The position numbers were made by a program, and so were the translations under genes. A stretch of 64,000 nucleotides of DNA from Candidatus Aminicenantota bacterium (GTDB lineage Bacteria > Acidobacteriota > Aminicenantia > Aminicenantales > Aminicenantaceae), in assembly GCA_016783445.1 (NCBI GenBank), contig JADHWO010000005.1, positions 1 to 64,000 on the forward strand. Reading direction: 5' to 3'. The notes below the pieces were generated by a model. It was given only the letters and a program-made list of their open reading frames with translations, did no database searches and was not told the origin of the DNA. Below are positions 17,035-25,866 of this stretch, piece after piece. The stretch's first letter is position 1; the number at the start of each line of letters is the position of its first letter.

Positions 17035-19166
17035 TAAACTTTCTTCCGCCTTTTCTTTTAGGTTTCCTGGCACTATCCTTTCAAATTTTTTTATTGAGAG
17101 AATTCTCCGTTCATTTCTACGGAAACGAAATTACTTTTGGATTTATCCTTGCTGCCTGGCTATTGTGGGGTGGCTTGGGAAGCATCTCAGCCTCCAAATT
17201 AAAATTTCATCTCTCACGATTTCCCCAAACATACTATGCTGTAATTCTATTCCTTCCTCTCTGCCTGATCGGACTCAGGTTCTCGCGATTTATCTACAAA
17301 ACACTCCCAGGGGAAATCACCGGGATTTTACCGATGTTAATTTCTTCTCTGGTTATTTCTTTTTTTATAAGCTTTCCCCTGGGAATTCTTTTTGTCTTAA
17401 ATGTTTTTTTCCTGAAAGGTGATCTTTTTAAGGTTTACCTTCTGGAATCTCTGGGAGCTTCCACAGCAGGATTAGCCGTCTACTTTTTCCTCATACCTGC
17501 TTTCTCCAACTGGTTGGGAGTTTCTATTGTCGGAGTTTCTGTTTCTCTTCTGGTGTTTTTTTCATTTGGAGAAAAAAAACAAATTTATCTCTTATCTATT
17601 ATCCTCATTTTCCTAACCGCTTTTGCCTTATTTGACTTTCCCAGCCAAAAAATATACTGGAAGCCTTTTTTTCTTGTCAGGAGTCAAGACAGCATCTACG
17701 GGAAGCTGCAGGTTATCCAAACCGAGGAGCAGATTTCTCTCTATAACAACAGTTTTCTGGATTATTCTTTTCCAAATCTAGCTGCCTCTGAGGAATCTGT
17801 CCACTTTACTCTTCTCCAGAATCCAGAAGCAAAAAATGTTCTGTTGATTGGCGGAGGAGCAGGTGGAAGTTTAAGGCAGATTCTGAAGTATCCTCAGGTT
17901 GAAGTGGATTATGTCGAGTTAGACCCGGAAATCATTCGACTCTCACTCGAATTTTTGCCTGAGAGTGAGCAAAGGATACTAAAAGACAAACGGGTCCACA
18001 TATTCTATCAGGATGGAAGAGCCTTTCTTAACAAATCTCAGAATAAATACGACATGATTATCCTTAACCTACCCGAACCGGCAACAGCGCAGATAAACCG
18101 TTTCTATACAAGAGAATTTTTCCTTGAAGCCAGAGAAAAGTTAGGCGAACAAGGCATCTTTTCTTTTCGGATCCCTTCAGCAGAAAATTATATAAGCTTT
18201 GAACTTCAAAACTTCCTTGCCTCGCTGTACTACACCCTCAAAGAAGTGTTCCCTGTTGTTGAAATTGTTCCAGGGAACACAAACATTTTCCTGGCTTCAT
18301 CTCTTCCATTAACCATAGAATTTGAAAAGCTTTGCAAAAAAATCAAGGACTTAAACCTCCAGAATACTTATGTCAGCCCCCATATTCTAATTTCTCGCCT
18401 TAATCCGCAAAGAATCAAACTAATCAAAGAAAAGATATACACTGGAAAAAAAACGATTAACCTGGACTTTTCACCTATTGCCTATTTCTATAATTCCGTA
18501 CTGTGGAGTACACAGTTTAAAGGTTTAGAGAGGAAAATATTTACTTTTTTTTCAAAACTGCACAGCTTTTGGCTTTTAGACTTACCTTTGATTCTTTTTC
18601 TTTCCCTTCTTCTTATCTTGTGGCTGAAACAAAAGAAATCCACTTTTTTCCTTGTCCCTCTGGCAGTAATGGGTTTTACCACAATCGTTGTTGAAATCAT
18701 CATGATTATCGCCTTTCAAACTCTTTATGGATATGTTTACCGCAGAATTGCTCTCCTCCTCACATCCTTTATGATTGGCCTATTTTTAGGCGCTCTTCGA
18801 GGCAAAAAAAGAAAACGAATTGGTTTAGTGCATCTGCTCTTTATCCAATTTGGTTTTCTACTCCTAATACTCCTGCTCCACATTTTTTTGGAGAAAAATA
18901 CTCCTGAACTTTTTTTCTTAATATTTCTTCTTACCCTCGGCTTTCTTGGAGGAGATATGTTTGTTGTTTCAAATCATCTTTTTCTAAAAGAGAGGAAAAA
19001 CTATGGCCTTGGCTATGGCTTAGATCTATTAGGTTCTTTCTTTGGTGCACTTGCTGTCTCCTCTCTTCTCATCCCTCTTGTAGGACTCCCTCTGCTTCTC
19101 AAATATCTTTTGCTCCTTAATTCCTTTTGTTTCATTTTTCTCTTCGGAGGAATGAGAAAATTATAA
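17031..19166 (+). CDS. Membrane-embedded spermidine-synthase-like protein
   Basis: A 711-residue protein with seven or so hydrophobic segments in the first 205 residues, a soluble Rossmann domain of the spermine/spermidine synthase type (about 210-430), and a second group of membrane segments (about 510-711). The SAM or decarboxy-SAM site is seen in NVLLIGGGAGGSLRQIL (near residue 268-282), YVELDPEIIRLS and YQDGRAFL. Similar fused proteins are annotated as spermidine synthases but their product is uncertain. TTG at 17031 overlaps the preceding stop by four bases. Third gene of a DUF362/amrS operon, 100 bases before the large redox locus. Confidence 0.83.
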   Translation: MINFLPPFLLGFLALSFQIFLLREFSVHFYGNEITFGFILAAWLLWGGLGSISASKLKFHLSRFPQTYYAVILFLPLCLIGLRFSRFIYKTLPGEITGILPMLISSLVISFFISFPLGILFVLNVFFLKGDLFKVYLLESLGASTAGLAVYFFLIPAFSNWLGVSIVGVSVSLLVFFSFGEKKQIYLLSIILIFLTAFALFDFPSQKIYWKPFFLVRSQDSIYGKLQVIQTEEQISLYNNSFLDYSFPNLAASEESVHFTLLQNPEAKNVLLIGGGAGGSLRQILKYPQVEVDYVELDPEIIRLSLEFLPESEQRILKDKRVHIFYQDGRAFLNKSQNKYDMIILNLPEPATAQINRFYTREFFLEAREKLGEQGIFSFRIPSAENYISFELQNFLASLYYTLKEVFPVVEIVPGNTNIFLASSLPLTIEFEKLCKKIKDLNLQNTYVSPHILISRLNPQRIKLIKEKIYTGKKTINLDFSPIAYFYNSVLWSTQFKGLERKIFTFFSKLHSFWLLDLPLILFLSLLLILWLKQKKSTFFLVPLAVMGFTTIVVEIIMIIAFQTLYGYVYRRIALLLTSFMIGLFLGALRGKKRKRIGLVHLLFIQFGFLLLILLLHIFLEKNTPELFFLIFLLTLGFLGGDMFVVSNHLFLKERKNYGLGYGLDLLGSFFGALAVSSLLIPLVGLPLLLKYLLLLNSFCFIFLFGGMRKL

Positions 19167-19183
19167 ATTTTTATCATATTTTC

Positions 19184-19214
19184 TTGACAGAAATTTTGAA
19201 TTATGTTCTACTAT
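19184..19214 (+). promoter_or_regulatory. Possible promoter of the redox locus
   Basis: A perfect TTGACA at 19184-19189 has TACTAT 19 bases later (19209-19214). The spacer is long, so this is tentative. It lies just before the paired palindromes at 19238-19269. Confidence 0.35.
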
Positions 19215-19237
19215 AAATTAACCCTTTCATACACTTA

Positions 19238-19269
19238 TCCTATAGTACCTATAGGAAATAGGATCCTAT
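19238..19269 (+). promoter_or_regulatory. Two adjacent perfect palindromes, probable operator
   Basis: TCCTATAG-TAC-CTATAGGA (19238-19256) is a perfect inverted repeat, followed one base later by the perfect 12-bp palindrome ATAGGATCCTAT (19258-19269). Together they give four copies of the half-site TCCTAT/ATAGGA. They sit between the possible promoter and the hdrC start at 19291, the place expected for a repressor or activator of the operon. No regulator gene is seen nearby. Confidence 0.55.
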
Positions 19270-19290
19270 AATTTGAATAAGGAAACTCTG

Positions 19291-19698
19291 ATGAGAATCA
19301 ACCTCTCAAAAAGAAATATCAAAGATCCCTTTGTAGTTAAAGTGGAAGAATTAAGCGGCCAGAATCTCCTTGCTTGCTATCAATGCGGCAAGTGTTCGGC
19401 TGGATGCCCTGCAGTCTCTGAAATGGACATCCTTCCCAATCAAATCATCCGTTACGCCCAGCTCGGTTTAAAGAATGAACTCCTGCAATCAAAATCAATC
19501 TGGATCTGCGCTTCCTGTTTTACCTGTAACGCGCGCTGCCCAAAAGGTATTAATATCGCTGAAATTATCGAAGCCATAAGACAGATTTTACTGCGCAAAA
19601 GAGAAGACCATGTTAATTTAAATAAACTCTCAGACGCAGAAAAAGGAGATGTTCCTCCGATAGCTATCATCAGCAATCTGAGGAAATTTACATCTTAA
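19291..19698 (+). CDS. hdrC: Heterodisulfide-reductase-like subunit C
   Basis: A 135-residue iron-sulfur protein with two [4Fe-4S] motifs: CYQCGKCSAGCP and CASCFTCNARCPKG, separated by the helical segment ILPNQIIRYAQLGL typical of HdrC. HdrC passes electrons between HdrA and the catalytic HdrB. The ATG at 19291 is preferred because AAGGAAA lies just before it; a TTG at 19273 is also in frame. It is the first gene of a long same-strand series and is followed by hdrB after 52 bases. Confidence 0.92.
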   Translation: MRINLSKRNIKDPFVVKVEELSGQNLLACYQCGKCSAGCPAVSEMDILPNQIIRYAQLGLKNELLQSKSIWICASCFTCNARCPKGINIAEIIEAIRQILLRKREDHVNLNKLSDAEKGDVPPIAIISNLRKFTS

Positions 19699-19750
19699 AT
19701 CTAAACTATGATAAATAATCACTTTAATATTAATTATATAGGGAATTTTA

Positions 19751-20629
19751 ATGAAAATAAGTTATTATCCTGGTTGTACTCTGAAAAACAATGCTAAAAA
19801 TTTTGAAGACTCAACCTTATGTTCCTTAAAAAAACTTGGGATTGAAGTTGAAGAACTTCCACGATGGAACTGTTGTGGAACAGTATTCTCTCTGGCTACT
19901 GATGATTTGATTCATCACGTAGCTCCTATAAGAAATCTCATCCGAACCAAAGAGTCCAATTCAGAAAAAATTATGACTCTTTGCGCCATGTGTTTTAATA
20001 CCTTAAAAAGAGCAAACGAAAGGGTTAAAGCCGATCCAGAGAGCCTGGAAAAAATCAATGATTTTATGTATCTCGAGAAAATCAACTATGAAGGCGATGT
20101 TAAGGTTCTCCACCTCTTGGAGATACTTAGAGATGAAGTAAAATTCGAGAATATTGCCAAAAAAGTGGTTAAACCTTTAAAAAATTTAAAAGTTGCTAAC
20201 TATTACGGATGTCTCCTGGTACGTCCAAAAGAGATTGGCTTAGATGACGTTGAAAATCCGACAATCCTGGAAAATCTCACGACTGTTTTAGGTGCAGATC
20301 CTGCAGATTTTCCGTTCAAAACCGAATGCTGTGCATCGTATCAAACAGTCGACAAGCCTGAAATTGTGGCTGAAAGAGCTTTCCAAATCCTAACATCAGC
20401 TCAATCACAGGGCGCTGATGTTGTTGCTGTAAGCTGCCCGCTTTGCGCTTTTAATCTTGACCATAGACAGAAAGAAACTGTTAAAAAATATCCTGAATTC
20501 AAAAATATCCCTATTCTCTATTTTTCCCAGATTTTAGCTATTGCATTGAGCTGCCCTGAGGAATCTCTAAGATTTGACCTTCATTTTGTAGATCCAAAAC
20601 CAATTTTAAAAGAAAAAGGACTAATCTGA
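19751..20629 (+). CDS. hdrB: Heterodisulfide-reductase-like subunit B
   Basis: A 292-residue protein with two CCG domains, the cysteine-rich modules that hold the unusual noncubane [4Fe-4S] clusters of HdrB. The first runs YYPGCTLK ... WNCCGTVF ... LCAMCFN, the second YYGCLLVRP ... TECCASYQ ... SCPLCAFN. In methanogens it reduces CoM-S-S-CoB; bacterial homologues probably act on other disulfides or thiols, so substrate is unknown. It is soluble with no membrane partner here. The two-domain length is normal. Confidence 0.93.
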   Translation: MKISYYPGCTLKNNAKNFEDSTLCSLKKLGIEVEELPRWNCCGTVFSLATDDLIHHVAPIRNLIRTKESNSEKIMTLCAMCFNTLKRANERVKADPESLEKINDFMYLEKINYEGDVKVLHLLEILRDEVKFENIAKKVVKPLKNLKVANYYGCLLVRPKEIGLDDVENPTILENLTTVLGADPADFPFKTECCASYQTVDKPEIVAERAFQILTSAQSQGADVVAVSCPLCAFNLDHRQKETVKKYPEFKNIPILYFSQILAIALSCPEESLRFDLHFVDPKPILKEKGLI

Positions 20630-20636
20630 GGAACAA

Positions 20637-20912
20637 ATGACACGTTTTGGCGACTTAAAACCAAAAAAGGGCAAAATCCATATTGAAAAAGACCTGTGCA
20701 AAGGATGTGGATTCTGCGTGGAATACTGCCCCAAAGATGTCCTTGAACTCTCAGAAGAATTTAATGTTAAAGGGTATCATCCCCCCGTAGTTAAGAATGA
20801 GGATGATTGCCTTTACTGCCAACTTTGCGAGACAATTTGCCCCGAATTTGCTATATTTGTTACCCAAAAAAAAGAGGAGGAAGAAGGTGAAAAAGGTGAA
20901 AGCAGACCCTAA
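20637..20912 (+). CDS. korD: 2-oxoacid:ferredoxin oxidoreductase, ferredoxin-like delta subunit
   Basis: A 91-residue 2[4Fe-4S] protein: CKGCGFCVEYCPKD and CLYCQLCETICPEF are the two cluster motifs. It is the usual small electron-carrier subunit that precedes the alpha and beta subunits of 2-oxoglutarate/2-oxoisovalerate ferredoxin oxidoreductases. The last 26 bases overlap the alpha-subunit gene. Confidence 0.9.
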   Translation: MTRFGDLKPKKGKIHIEKDLCKGCGFCVEYCPKDVLELSEEFNVKGYHPPVVKNEDDCLYCQLCETICPEFAIFVTQKKEEEEGEKGESRP

Positions 20913-22053
20913 AGGAGTTTTAACCGGATCCCATTATTTGGACGGAGATTATGCTCTTGCAGAAGGAGCTCTGGCGGCTGGATGCCGATTCTTCGCGGGC
21001 TATCCTATCACTCCTTCCACAGAAACCGCTGAAAGATTCTCAGAAAGAATTCCCTCTGTAGGAGGAGTTTTTATCCAGATGGAAGACGAGCTCGCTTCTA
21101 TTTCAGCCCTGATTGGAGCTGTCTGGGGAGGAAAAAAAGTAATGACTGTGACCTCCGGCCCGGGCTTTTCTTTGATGATGGAGAATATCGGATTAGCCTG
21201 CATGATGGAGACTCCTCTTGTGATCGCAAATGTTCAAAGAGGAGGACCTTCGACAGGGCTTCCAACTTTAACAGGACAACAGGATATGATGCAGGCCAGA
21301 TGGGGTTCGCACGGAGATTACGAAATCATTGCTCTTTCCCCTGACTCTCCTCAGGAGTGTTTTGACCTTACGATCGAAGCTTTCAATTTATCTGAAACAT
21401 TCCGTGTTCCTACCTTTGTTATGACAGATGAGTGTGTGGGCCACATGCATGAGAAAGTTGTCATCCCTCCAGCTGACAAGATCGAACTGGTTGAAAGAAA
21501 ATGGTACAAAGGCCCTAAAGATAAATATCTTCCTTACAAACTTGATAAAGATCAAATCCCATTTATGATCAAAGCGGGTGATGACTATCGATTTCACACA
21601 ACAGGATTAACGCACGATGAACGCGGCTATCCCGTTATTAATGCCGAATGCCAGGATGTCTGTGTCCGTCATCTTGTGGATAAAATTACTACAAATGCGG
21701 ATAAAATCATTAGAACCGAAGAAGAGGAGATAGATACCGCGGAAATCATAGTCATTTCTTACGGAATAACTTCAAGGGTCACAACAAAAGCTGTACAGCA
21801 AGCCAGAAAAGCCGGCATAAAAGTTGGGACTATCAGGCTTATCACTGTCTGGCCCTTCCCAGAGAAGCGAATTAAAGAGCTTGCGAAAAAAGTCAAAGCA
21901 TTTGTTGTTCCTGAAATCAATTACGGCCAAATTGTCTTGGAAGTTGAGCGATGCGCTGGAGGTCAAGCCCCGGCTATTCTCGTCCCCCACTGCGGGGGGG
22001 GGGTCCACGATCCAGATGATATCTTCAGCGCAATCAAGGAGGCTGCAAAATGA
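20887..22053 (+). CDS. korA: 2-oxoacid:ferredoxin oxidoreductase subunit alpha
   Basis: A 388-residue KorA. It opens GDYALAEGALAAGCRFFAGYPITPSTE, the signature of the pyruvate/2-oxoglutarate ferredoxin oxidoreductase alpha subunit, followed by FIQMEDELASISALIGA and GPGFSLMMENIGLA, and ends with a domain II containing VISYGITSRVTTKAV. GTG at 20887 is chosen because GAGGAGG lies seven bases upstream and it removes the non-homologous N-terminus that the in-frame ATG at 20797 would add. It overlaps korB by four bases. Substrate (2-oxoglutarate, pyruvate or a branched-chain oxoacid) cannot be settled from sequence. Confidence 0.93.
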   Translation: MKKVKADPKGVLTGSHYLDGDYALAEGALAAGCRFFAGYPITPSTETAERFSERIPSVGGVFIQMEDELASISALIGAVWGGKKVMTVTSGPGFSLMMENIGLACMMETPLVIANVQRGGPSTGLPTLTGQQDMMQARWGSHGDYEIIALSPDSPQECFDLTIEAFNLSETFRVPTFVMTDECVGHMHEKVVIPPADKIELVERKWYKGPKDKYLPYKLDKDQIPFMIKAGDDYRFHTTGLTHDERGYPVINAECQDVCVRHLVDKITTNADKIIRTEEEEIDTAEIIVISYGITSRVTTKAVQQARKAGIKVGTIRLITVWPFPEKRIKELAKKVKAFVVPEINYGQIVLEVERCAGGQAPAILVPHCGGGVHDPDDIFSAIKEAAK

Positions 22054-22922
22054 AGGAAGAAGATCATATCGAGGAAAAAAATCCGATCGAAACTTTGCTG
22101 AGAATGGACAGAATCCCCCACATCTGGTGCCCTGGCTGTGGAATTGGAATTGTAGTCACTTCTTTTGCTGAAGCTCTGCGCAAAAGCGAAATCGACCTGG
22201 ATAAGGTTGCCGTTGTTTCCGGAATCGGGTGTACAGGAAGAGTAGCTGGATATATTAAGCTGGATTCTTTCCACACAACTCATGGACGAGCTGTTCCCTT
22301 TGCCACTGGTTTAAAACTTGCAAATCCTGAATTAAAAGTTATTGTATTCAGCGGCGACGGAGACATTGCTGGCATCGGAGGTAACCACTTCATCCATGCA
22401 GCAAGACGCAATATGGATATTATGGTCATCTGTGTTAATAACTTCAACTATGCCATGACAGGGGGCCAGGTTGCCGCAACAACACCAACAGGTGCCAATG
22501 CCTCCACAGCCCCTTATGGCAATTTTGAATATCCTTTCAGCCTTCCTTATCTTGCTGAAGCCAGTGGAGCAACGTATGTCGCCCGCTGGACAGCTCTTCA
22601 TCTCAGGAGGGTGACCAAATCCATCCAGGAGGCTCTCACTAAGAGAGGATTTTCTTTTATAGAAGTCATAACCCCCTGTGTAACTCTTTACGCACGCAGG
22701 AATCGTCTCGGGGATGGTCTGAACCTTTTGAAATATTATTATGAAAAATCCGAAATCCAGCATGGCGCAGACACCCGAACCCTTGATATCAGTTACCAGG
22801 GAAAACTCATAGTAGGAAAGTTTGTCGATAAAGAAAAGCCAACTTTTCTCGACTGCATGAATGAACATCTCGCCAAAAAGTTAGGCGACAAATACCAACC
22901 ATACGGAGTAAACAATGGCTGA
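22050..22922 (+). CDS. korB: 2-oxoacid:ferredoxin oxidoreductase subunit beta
   Basis: A 290-residue thiamine-diphosphate-binding subunit. WCPGCGIGIV at the start and FSGDGDIAGIGGNHFIHAARRN with the GDG...NNFNYAMTGGQ pattern form the TPP/magnesium site. CoA-dependent oxidative decarboxylation of a 2-oxoacid here reduces ferredoxin. It overlaps korA by four bases and korC by eight, so the four subunits are translationally coupled. Confidence 0.94.
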   Translation: MKEEDHIEEKNPIETLLRMDRIPHIWCPGCGIGIVVTSFAEALRKSEIDLDKVAVVSGIGCTGRVAGYIKLDSFHTTHGRAVPFATGLKLANPELKVIVFSGDGDIAGIGGNHFIHAARRNMDIMVICVNNFNYAMTGGQVAATTPTGANASTAPYGNFEYPFSLPYLAEASGATYVARWTALHLRRVTKSIQEALTKRGFSFIEVITPCVTLYARRNRLGDGLNLLKYYYEKSEIQHGADTRTLDISYQGKLIVGKFVDKEKPTFLDCMNEHLAKKLGDKYQPYGVNNG

Positions 22923-23481
22923 GATTAGATTTTCTGGTTTTGGGGGTCAAGGGATTATCCGGTGTGGCCTTATCTCAGGCAAAGCCCTTGCCCTTTATGA
23001 TAATAAACATGCAACAATGACCCAGAGTTTTGGCCCTGAGGCCCGAGGGAGCGCCTGCAGCTCTCAACTCGTTGTTTCTGAAGACCGAGTCCTCTATCCT
23101 TACATCTCAATTCCGGAAATCCTCATTTCCATGTCACAGGAAGCCTATGACAAATACGAGCCGGAATTAAGAGACGATGGAATTTTAATCATTGACAAAG
23201 ATCTTGTAAAGGCTAAACCTCCTCGGGGCAAAATCAAAACTTATGCCATCCCTTCCACAAGGTTTGCTGAAGAGTTAGGAAACCGTATCATTGCAAACCT
23301 GGTCATGCTGGGATTCTTCTCAGCAATAACCAAAATTGCTTCCCCAGAGGCTATGAAAAAAGCACTCCCAGGTTTAGTCCCTGGAAGATTTCTTGAGCTC
23401 AACATCAAGGCTTTTGATAAAGGATATGAATACGGCAAAGAAATATTAAAAAAAGAGAAAAAAACAAAAAGCAAAAAATAA
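22915..23481 (+). CDS. korC: 2-oxoacid:ferredoxin oxidoreductase subunit gamma
   Basis: A 188-residue gamma subunit with the typical opening EIRFSGFGGQGIIRCGLISGKAL and the TQSFGPEARGSACSSQLVVS stretch, which lines the CoA site. The end is a Lys-rich tail. It completes korDABC, which lies between hdrB and hdrA rather than beside them. Confidence 0.94.
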   Translation: MAEIRFSGFGGQGIIRCGLISGKALALYDNKHATMTQSFGPEARGSACSSQLVVSEDRVLYPYISIPEILISMSQEAYDKYEPELRDDGILIIDKDLVKAKPPRGKIKTYAIPSTRFAEELGNRIIANLVMLGFFSAITKIASPEAMKKALPGLVPGRFLELNIKAFDKGYEYGKEILKKEKKTKSKK

Positions 23482-23494
23482 AAAGGTAAAAAAA

Positions 23495-25441
23495 ATGAAG
23501 CGAACCGGTGTTTTTATCTGTCACTGCGGTATAAACATCGCGGGGACAGTGGATGTGAAAAAAGTTGCCAAGGAGCTTTCTAATCACACAGGAGTCGTTC
23601 ACTCAGAAGAATACATATACATGTGTTCTGACCCGGGTCAGAACCTTATTATAGAAGCCATAAAGGAAAATCAACTGGACAGCGTGGTCGTCGCCTGTTG
23701 TTCTCCGACTCTCCATGAAACAACTTTCAGAAACACCGTCAAGTCAGCCGGAATTAATCCGTTCCAGTGTGAGATCGCAAATATCCGGGAACAATGCAGC
23801 TGGGTTCATAAAGACATGGAAAAGGCAACAGAAAAAGCAATAAAACTTACAAAAAGTGCAGTAGAGAGAGTTCACAGAAATGAATCTCTGGATCCGATAA
23901 GCATCCCTGTCACCCGGAGAGCGCTGGTGGTTGGTGGAGGGATAGCAGGAATCCAGTCAGCTTTAGATTTAGCCAACAGCGGTTATGAAGTAATCCTAGT
24001 AGAAAGGTCTCCTTCAATTGGAGGCCATATGATCCAGCTTTCTGAAACCTTCCCTACCCTGGACTGTTCCCAGTGTATTCTGACACCAAAAATGGTTGAA
24101 GTCTCCAAACATCCTAAGATCAAACTTTTAACCTACAGCGAAATTCAAGATATTTCTGGATATGTTGGAAACTTTAAGGTCAAAATCCTTAAAAAACCCA
24201 CTTATGTTGATCCGGATAAATGTACTCTCTGCGACGAATGCACCAAGGTCTGCCCTGTGGTTGTGCCTAACGAATTTGATCTGGGTTTAACTGGACGGCG
24301 CGCTGTCTACATGCCTTTCCCTCAAGCTATTCCTGCTACTTATACTCTGGACATAAAATCTTGCCCGGGCCTCCTGCCTATTGCCTGCGGCAAATGTGCG
24401 GATGTCTGTGAACCAGAAGCTATTGATTACGATATGAAACCAGAGATTGTCGAAGAAGAGGTCGGAGCGATCATTGTTGCCACTGGATTTGACCTTTATG
24501 ACAAAGAATTAATGGCCGAATACGGGCATGGAAAATATGCGGATGTTCTGGATGGTCTTCAGTTTGAAAGGTTATGTTCTGCCTCAGGCCCAACAACGGG
24601 AAAAATTCTCAGGCCTTCAGACCACAAAGAACCAAAAGAGGTTGTCTTTATACAATGTGTTGGCTCTCGTGATCCTGAACTTCACTGCGCTTATTGCTCA
24701 AAAATATGCTGCATGTACACAGCCAAACACGCCATGCTCTACAAACATCATGTTCCTGACGGGCAGGCTTATATTTTCTATATTGATATCAGGTCTGGAG
24801 GAAAAGGCTACGAGGAATTTGTCCAGAGAGCTGTCGAAGAGGATGGTGCTCTTTATCTTCGAGGAAAGGTTTCAAAAATATTTGAAGACAAAGGCAAAAT
24901 CAAAGTCTGGGGTGTTGATACACTCTCTGGAAAAGATATTGAGATTGATGCAGATATGGTCGTCCTGGCGACAGCAATGCGACCGTCTGAAGGAGCTGAA
25001 GAGCTTGCCAAAAAACTTAAAATCGCTTTGGATAAAGACGGTTTTCTCTCAGAAGCCCATCCAAAACTCAGGCCTGTTGAGAGCGTTACTCCCGGGATGT
25101 TCCTTGCAGGAGCCGCTCAAGCCCCAAAAGACATTCCAGAAGCCGTAGCTCAAGCAAGCGGTGCTGCTGCTAAAGCCATTGCCATTTTATCCCAGGAAAG
25201 ACTTTTCCATGCTCCTACAGTAGCCAAGGTTAATGTTAATCTCTGTACAGGCTGCGGAATGTGCGTTCATGTCTGTCCATATGATTCTCTCTCCCTTAAG
25301 GATGGTAAAGCAGAAGTGAACGAAGTCCTCTGTGAAGGATGCGGAACATGCTCTGCAACCTGCTTAAGGGCAGCCATAGAGGTAAAAAATCTTACTCCTT
25401 TACAGGTTAATGAAATGATAGGAGCGTCCCTCGGAGGCTGA
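23495..25441 (+). CDS. hdrA: Heterodisulfide-reductase-like subunit A (flavin-based bifurcation protein)
   Basis: A 648-residue flavoprotein that in Hdr complexes splits electrons. The N-terminal motif FICHCGINIAGTVDV and the cysteines that follow are HdrA-specific, the FAD site is ALVVGGGIAGIQSALDLA near residue 148, and SIGGHMIQLSETFPTLDCSQC follows. Cluster motifs: CTLCDECTKVCP in the middle, CGKCADVCEP, and at the C-terminus CTGCGMCVHVCP and CEGCGTCSATC. No in-frame stop or selenocysteine codon interrupts it. The next gene is an MvhD-like protein, its usual direct partner. Confidence 0.94.
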   Translation: MKRTGVFICHCGINIAGTVDVKKVAKELSNHTGVVHSEEYIYMCSDPGQNLIIEAIKENQLDSVVVACCSPTLHETTFRNTVKSAGINPFQCEIANIREQCSWVHKDMEKATEKAIKLTKSAVERVHRNESLDPISIPVTRRALVVGGGIAGIQSALDLANSGYEVILVERSPSIGGHMIQLSETFPTLDCSQCILTPKMVEVSKHPKIKLLTYSEIQDISGYVGNFKVKILKKPTYVDPDKCTLCDECTKVCPVVVPNEFDLGLTGRRAVYMPFPQAIPATYTLDIKSCPGLLPIACGKCADVCEPEAIDYDMKPEIVEEEVGAIIVATGFDLYDKELMAEYGHGKYADVLDGLQFERLCSASGPTTGKILRPSDHKEPKEVVFIQCVGSRDPELHCAYCSKICCMYTAKHAMLYKHHVPDGQAYIFYIDIRSGGKGYEEFVQRAVEEDGALYLRGKVSKIFEDKGKIKVWGVDTLSGKDIEIDADMVVLATAMRPSEGAEELAKKLKIALDKDGFLSEAHPKLRPVESVTPGMFLAGAAQAPKDIPEAVAQASGAAAKAIAILSQERLFHAPTVAKVNVNLCTGCGMCVHVCPYDSLSLKDGKAEVNEVLCEGCGTCSATCLRAAIEVKNLTPLQVNEMIGASLGG

Positions 25442-25443
25442 AA

Positions 25444-25866
25444 ATGGCAGAAGAATTTGAGCCAAAAATAGTTGCGTTTCTTTGTAAATGGTGCTCCTCG
25501 GCAGGAAGCGACCTGGCCGGAGTTTCCCGGATGGAATATCCCTATAATGTCGTCCCGATCACTGTCATGTGCTCGGGGAGTATTTCCCCCCTTTACATTC
25601 TGTCTGCCTTCAGCAGAGGAGCTGATGGAGTTCTGGTCTCCGGATGCCATCCCGGTGACTGTCATTATATAAAAGGTAATTTTTATGCTCGCCGGAGAAT
25701 TGCGCTAATAAACAAACTTTTGGATTTTATAGGTCTTGAACCCCAGCGCTTCCAGATGTCCTGGGTTTCTGCGGCTGAAGGGACAAAATACACAGAAATC
25801 ATCAAAGATTTTGTCAAAGAACTCAAACCTCTTGGGCCTCAAACAAAATTGGGGAGAGACCTCTAA
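25444..25866 (+). CDS. MvhD/FlxD-like [2Fe-2S] protein
   Basis: A 140-residue protein with the MvhD pattern KIVAFLCKWCSSAGSDLAGV, TVMCSGSISPLYILSAFSRGADGVLVSGCHPGDCHY and a C-terminal segment FQMSWVSAAEGTKYTEII. MvhD connects HdrA to an electron donor module: a hydrogenase in methanogens, FlxABC in Flx-Hdr loci. It is two bases after hdrA and overlaps the next gene by one base. In this locus the donor module is FlxA-type, not a hydrogenase. Confidence 0.92.
   Translation: MAEEFEPKIVAFLCKWCSSAGSDLAGVSRMEYPYNVVPITVMCSGSISPLYILSAFSRGADGVLVSGCHPGDCHYIKGNFYARRRIALINKLLDFIGLEPQRFQMSWVSAAEGTKYTEIIKDFVKELKPLGPQTKLGRDL

Noticed and set aside
24528-25148. A 206-codon frame within hdrA.
   Set aside because: It is out of frame inside a well-supported gene and has no family match.
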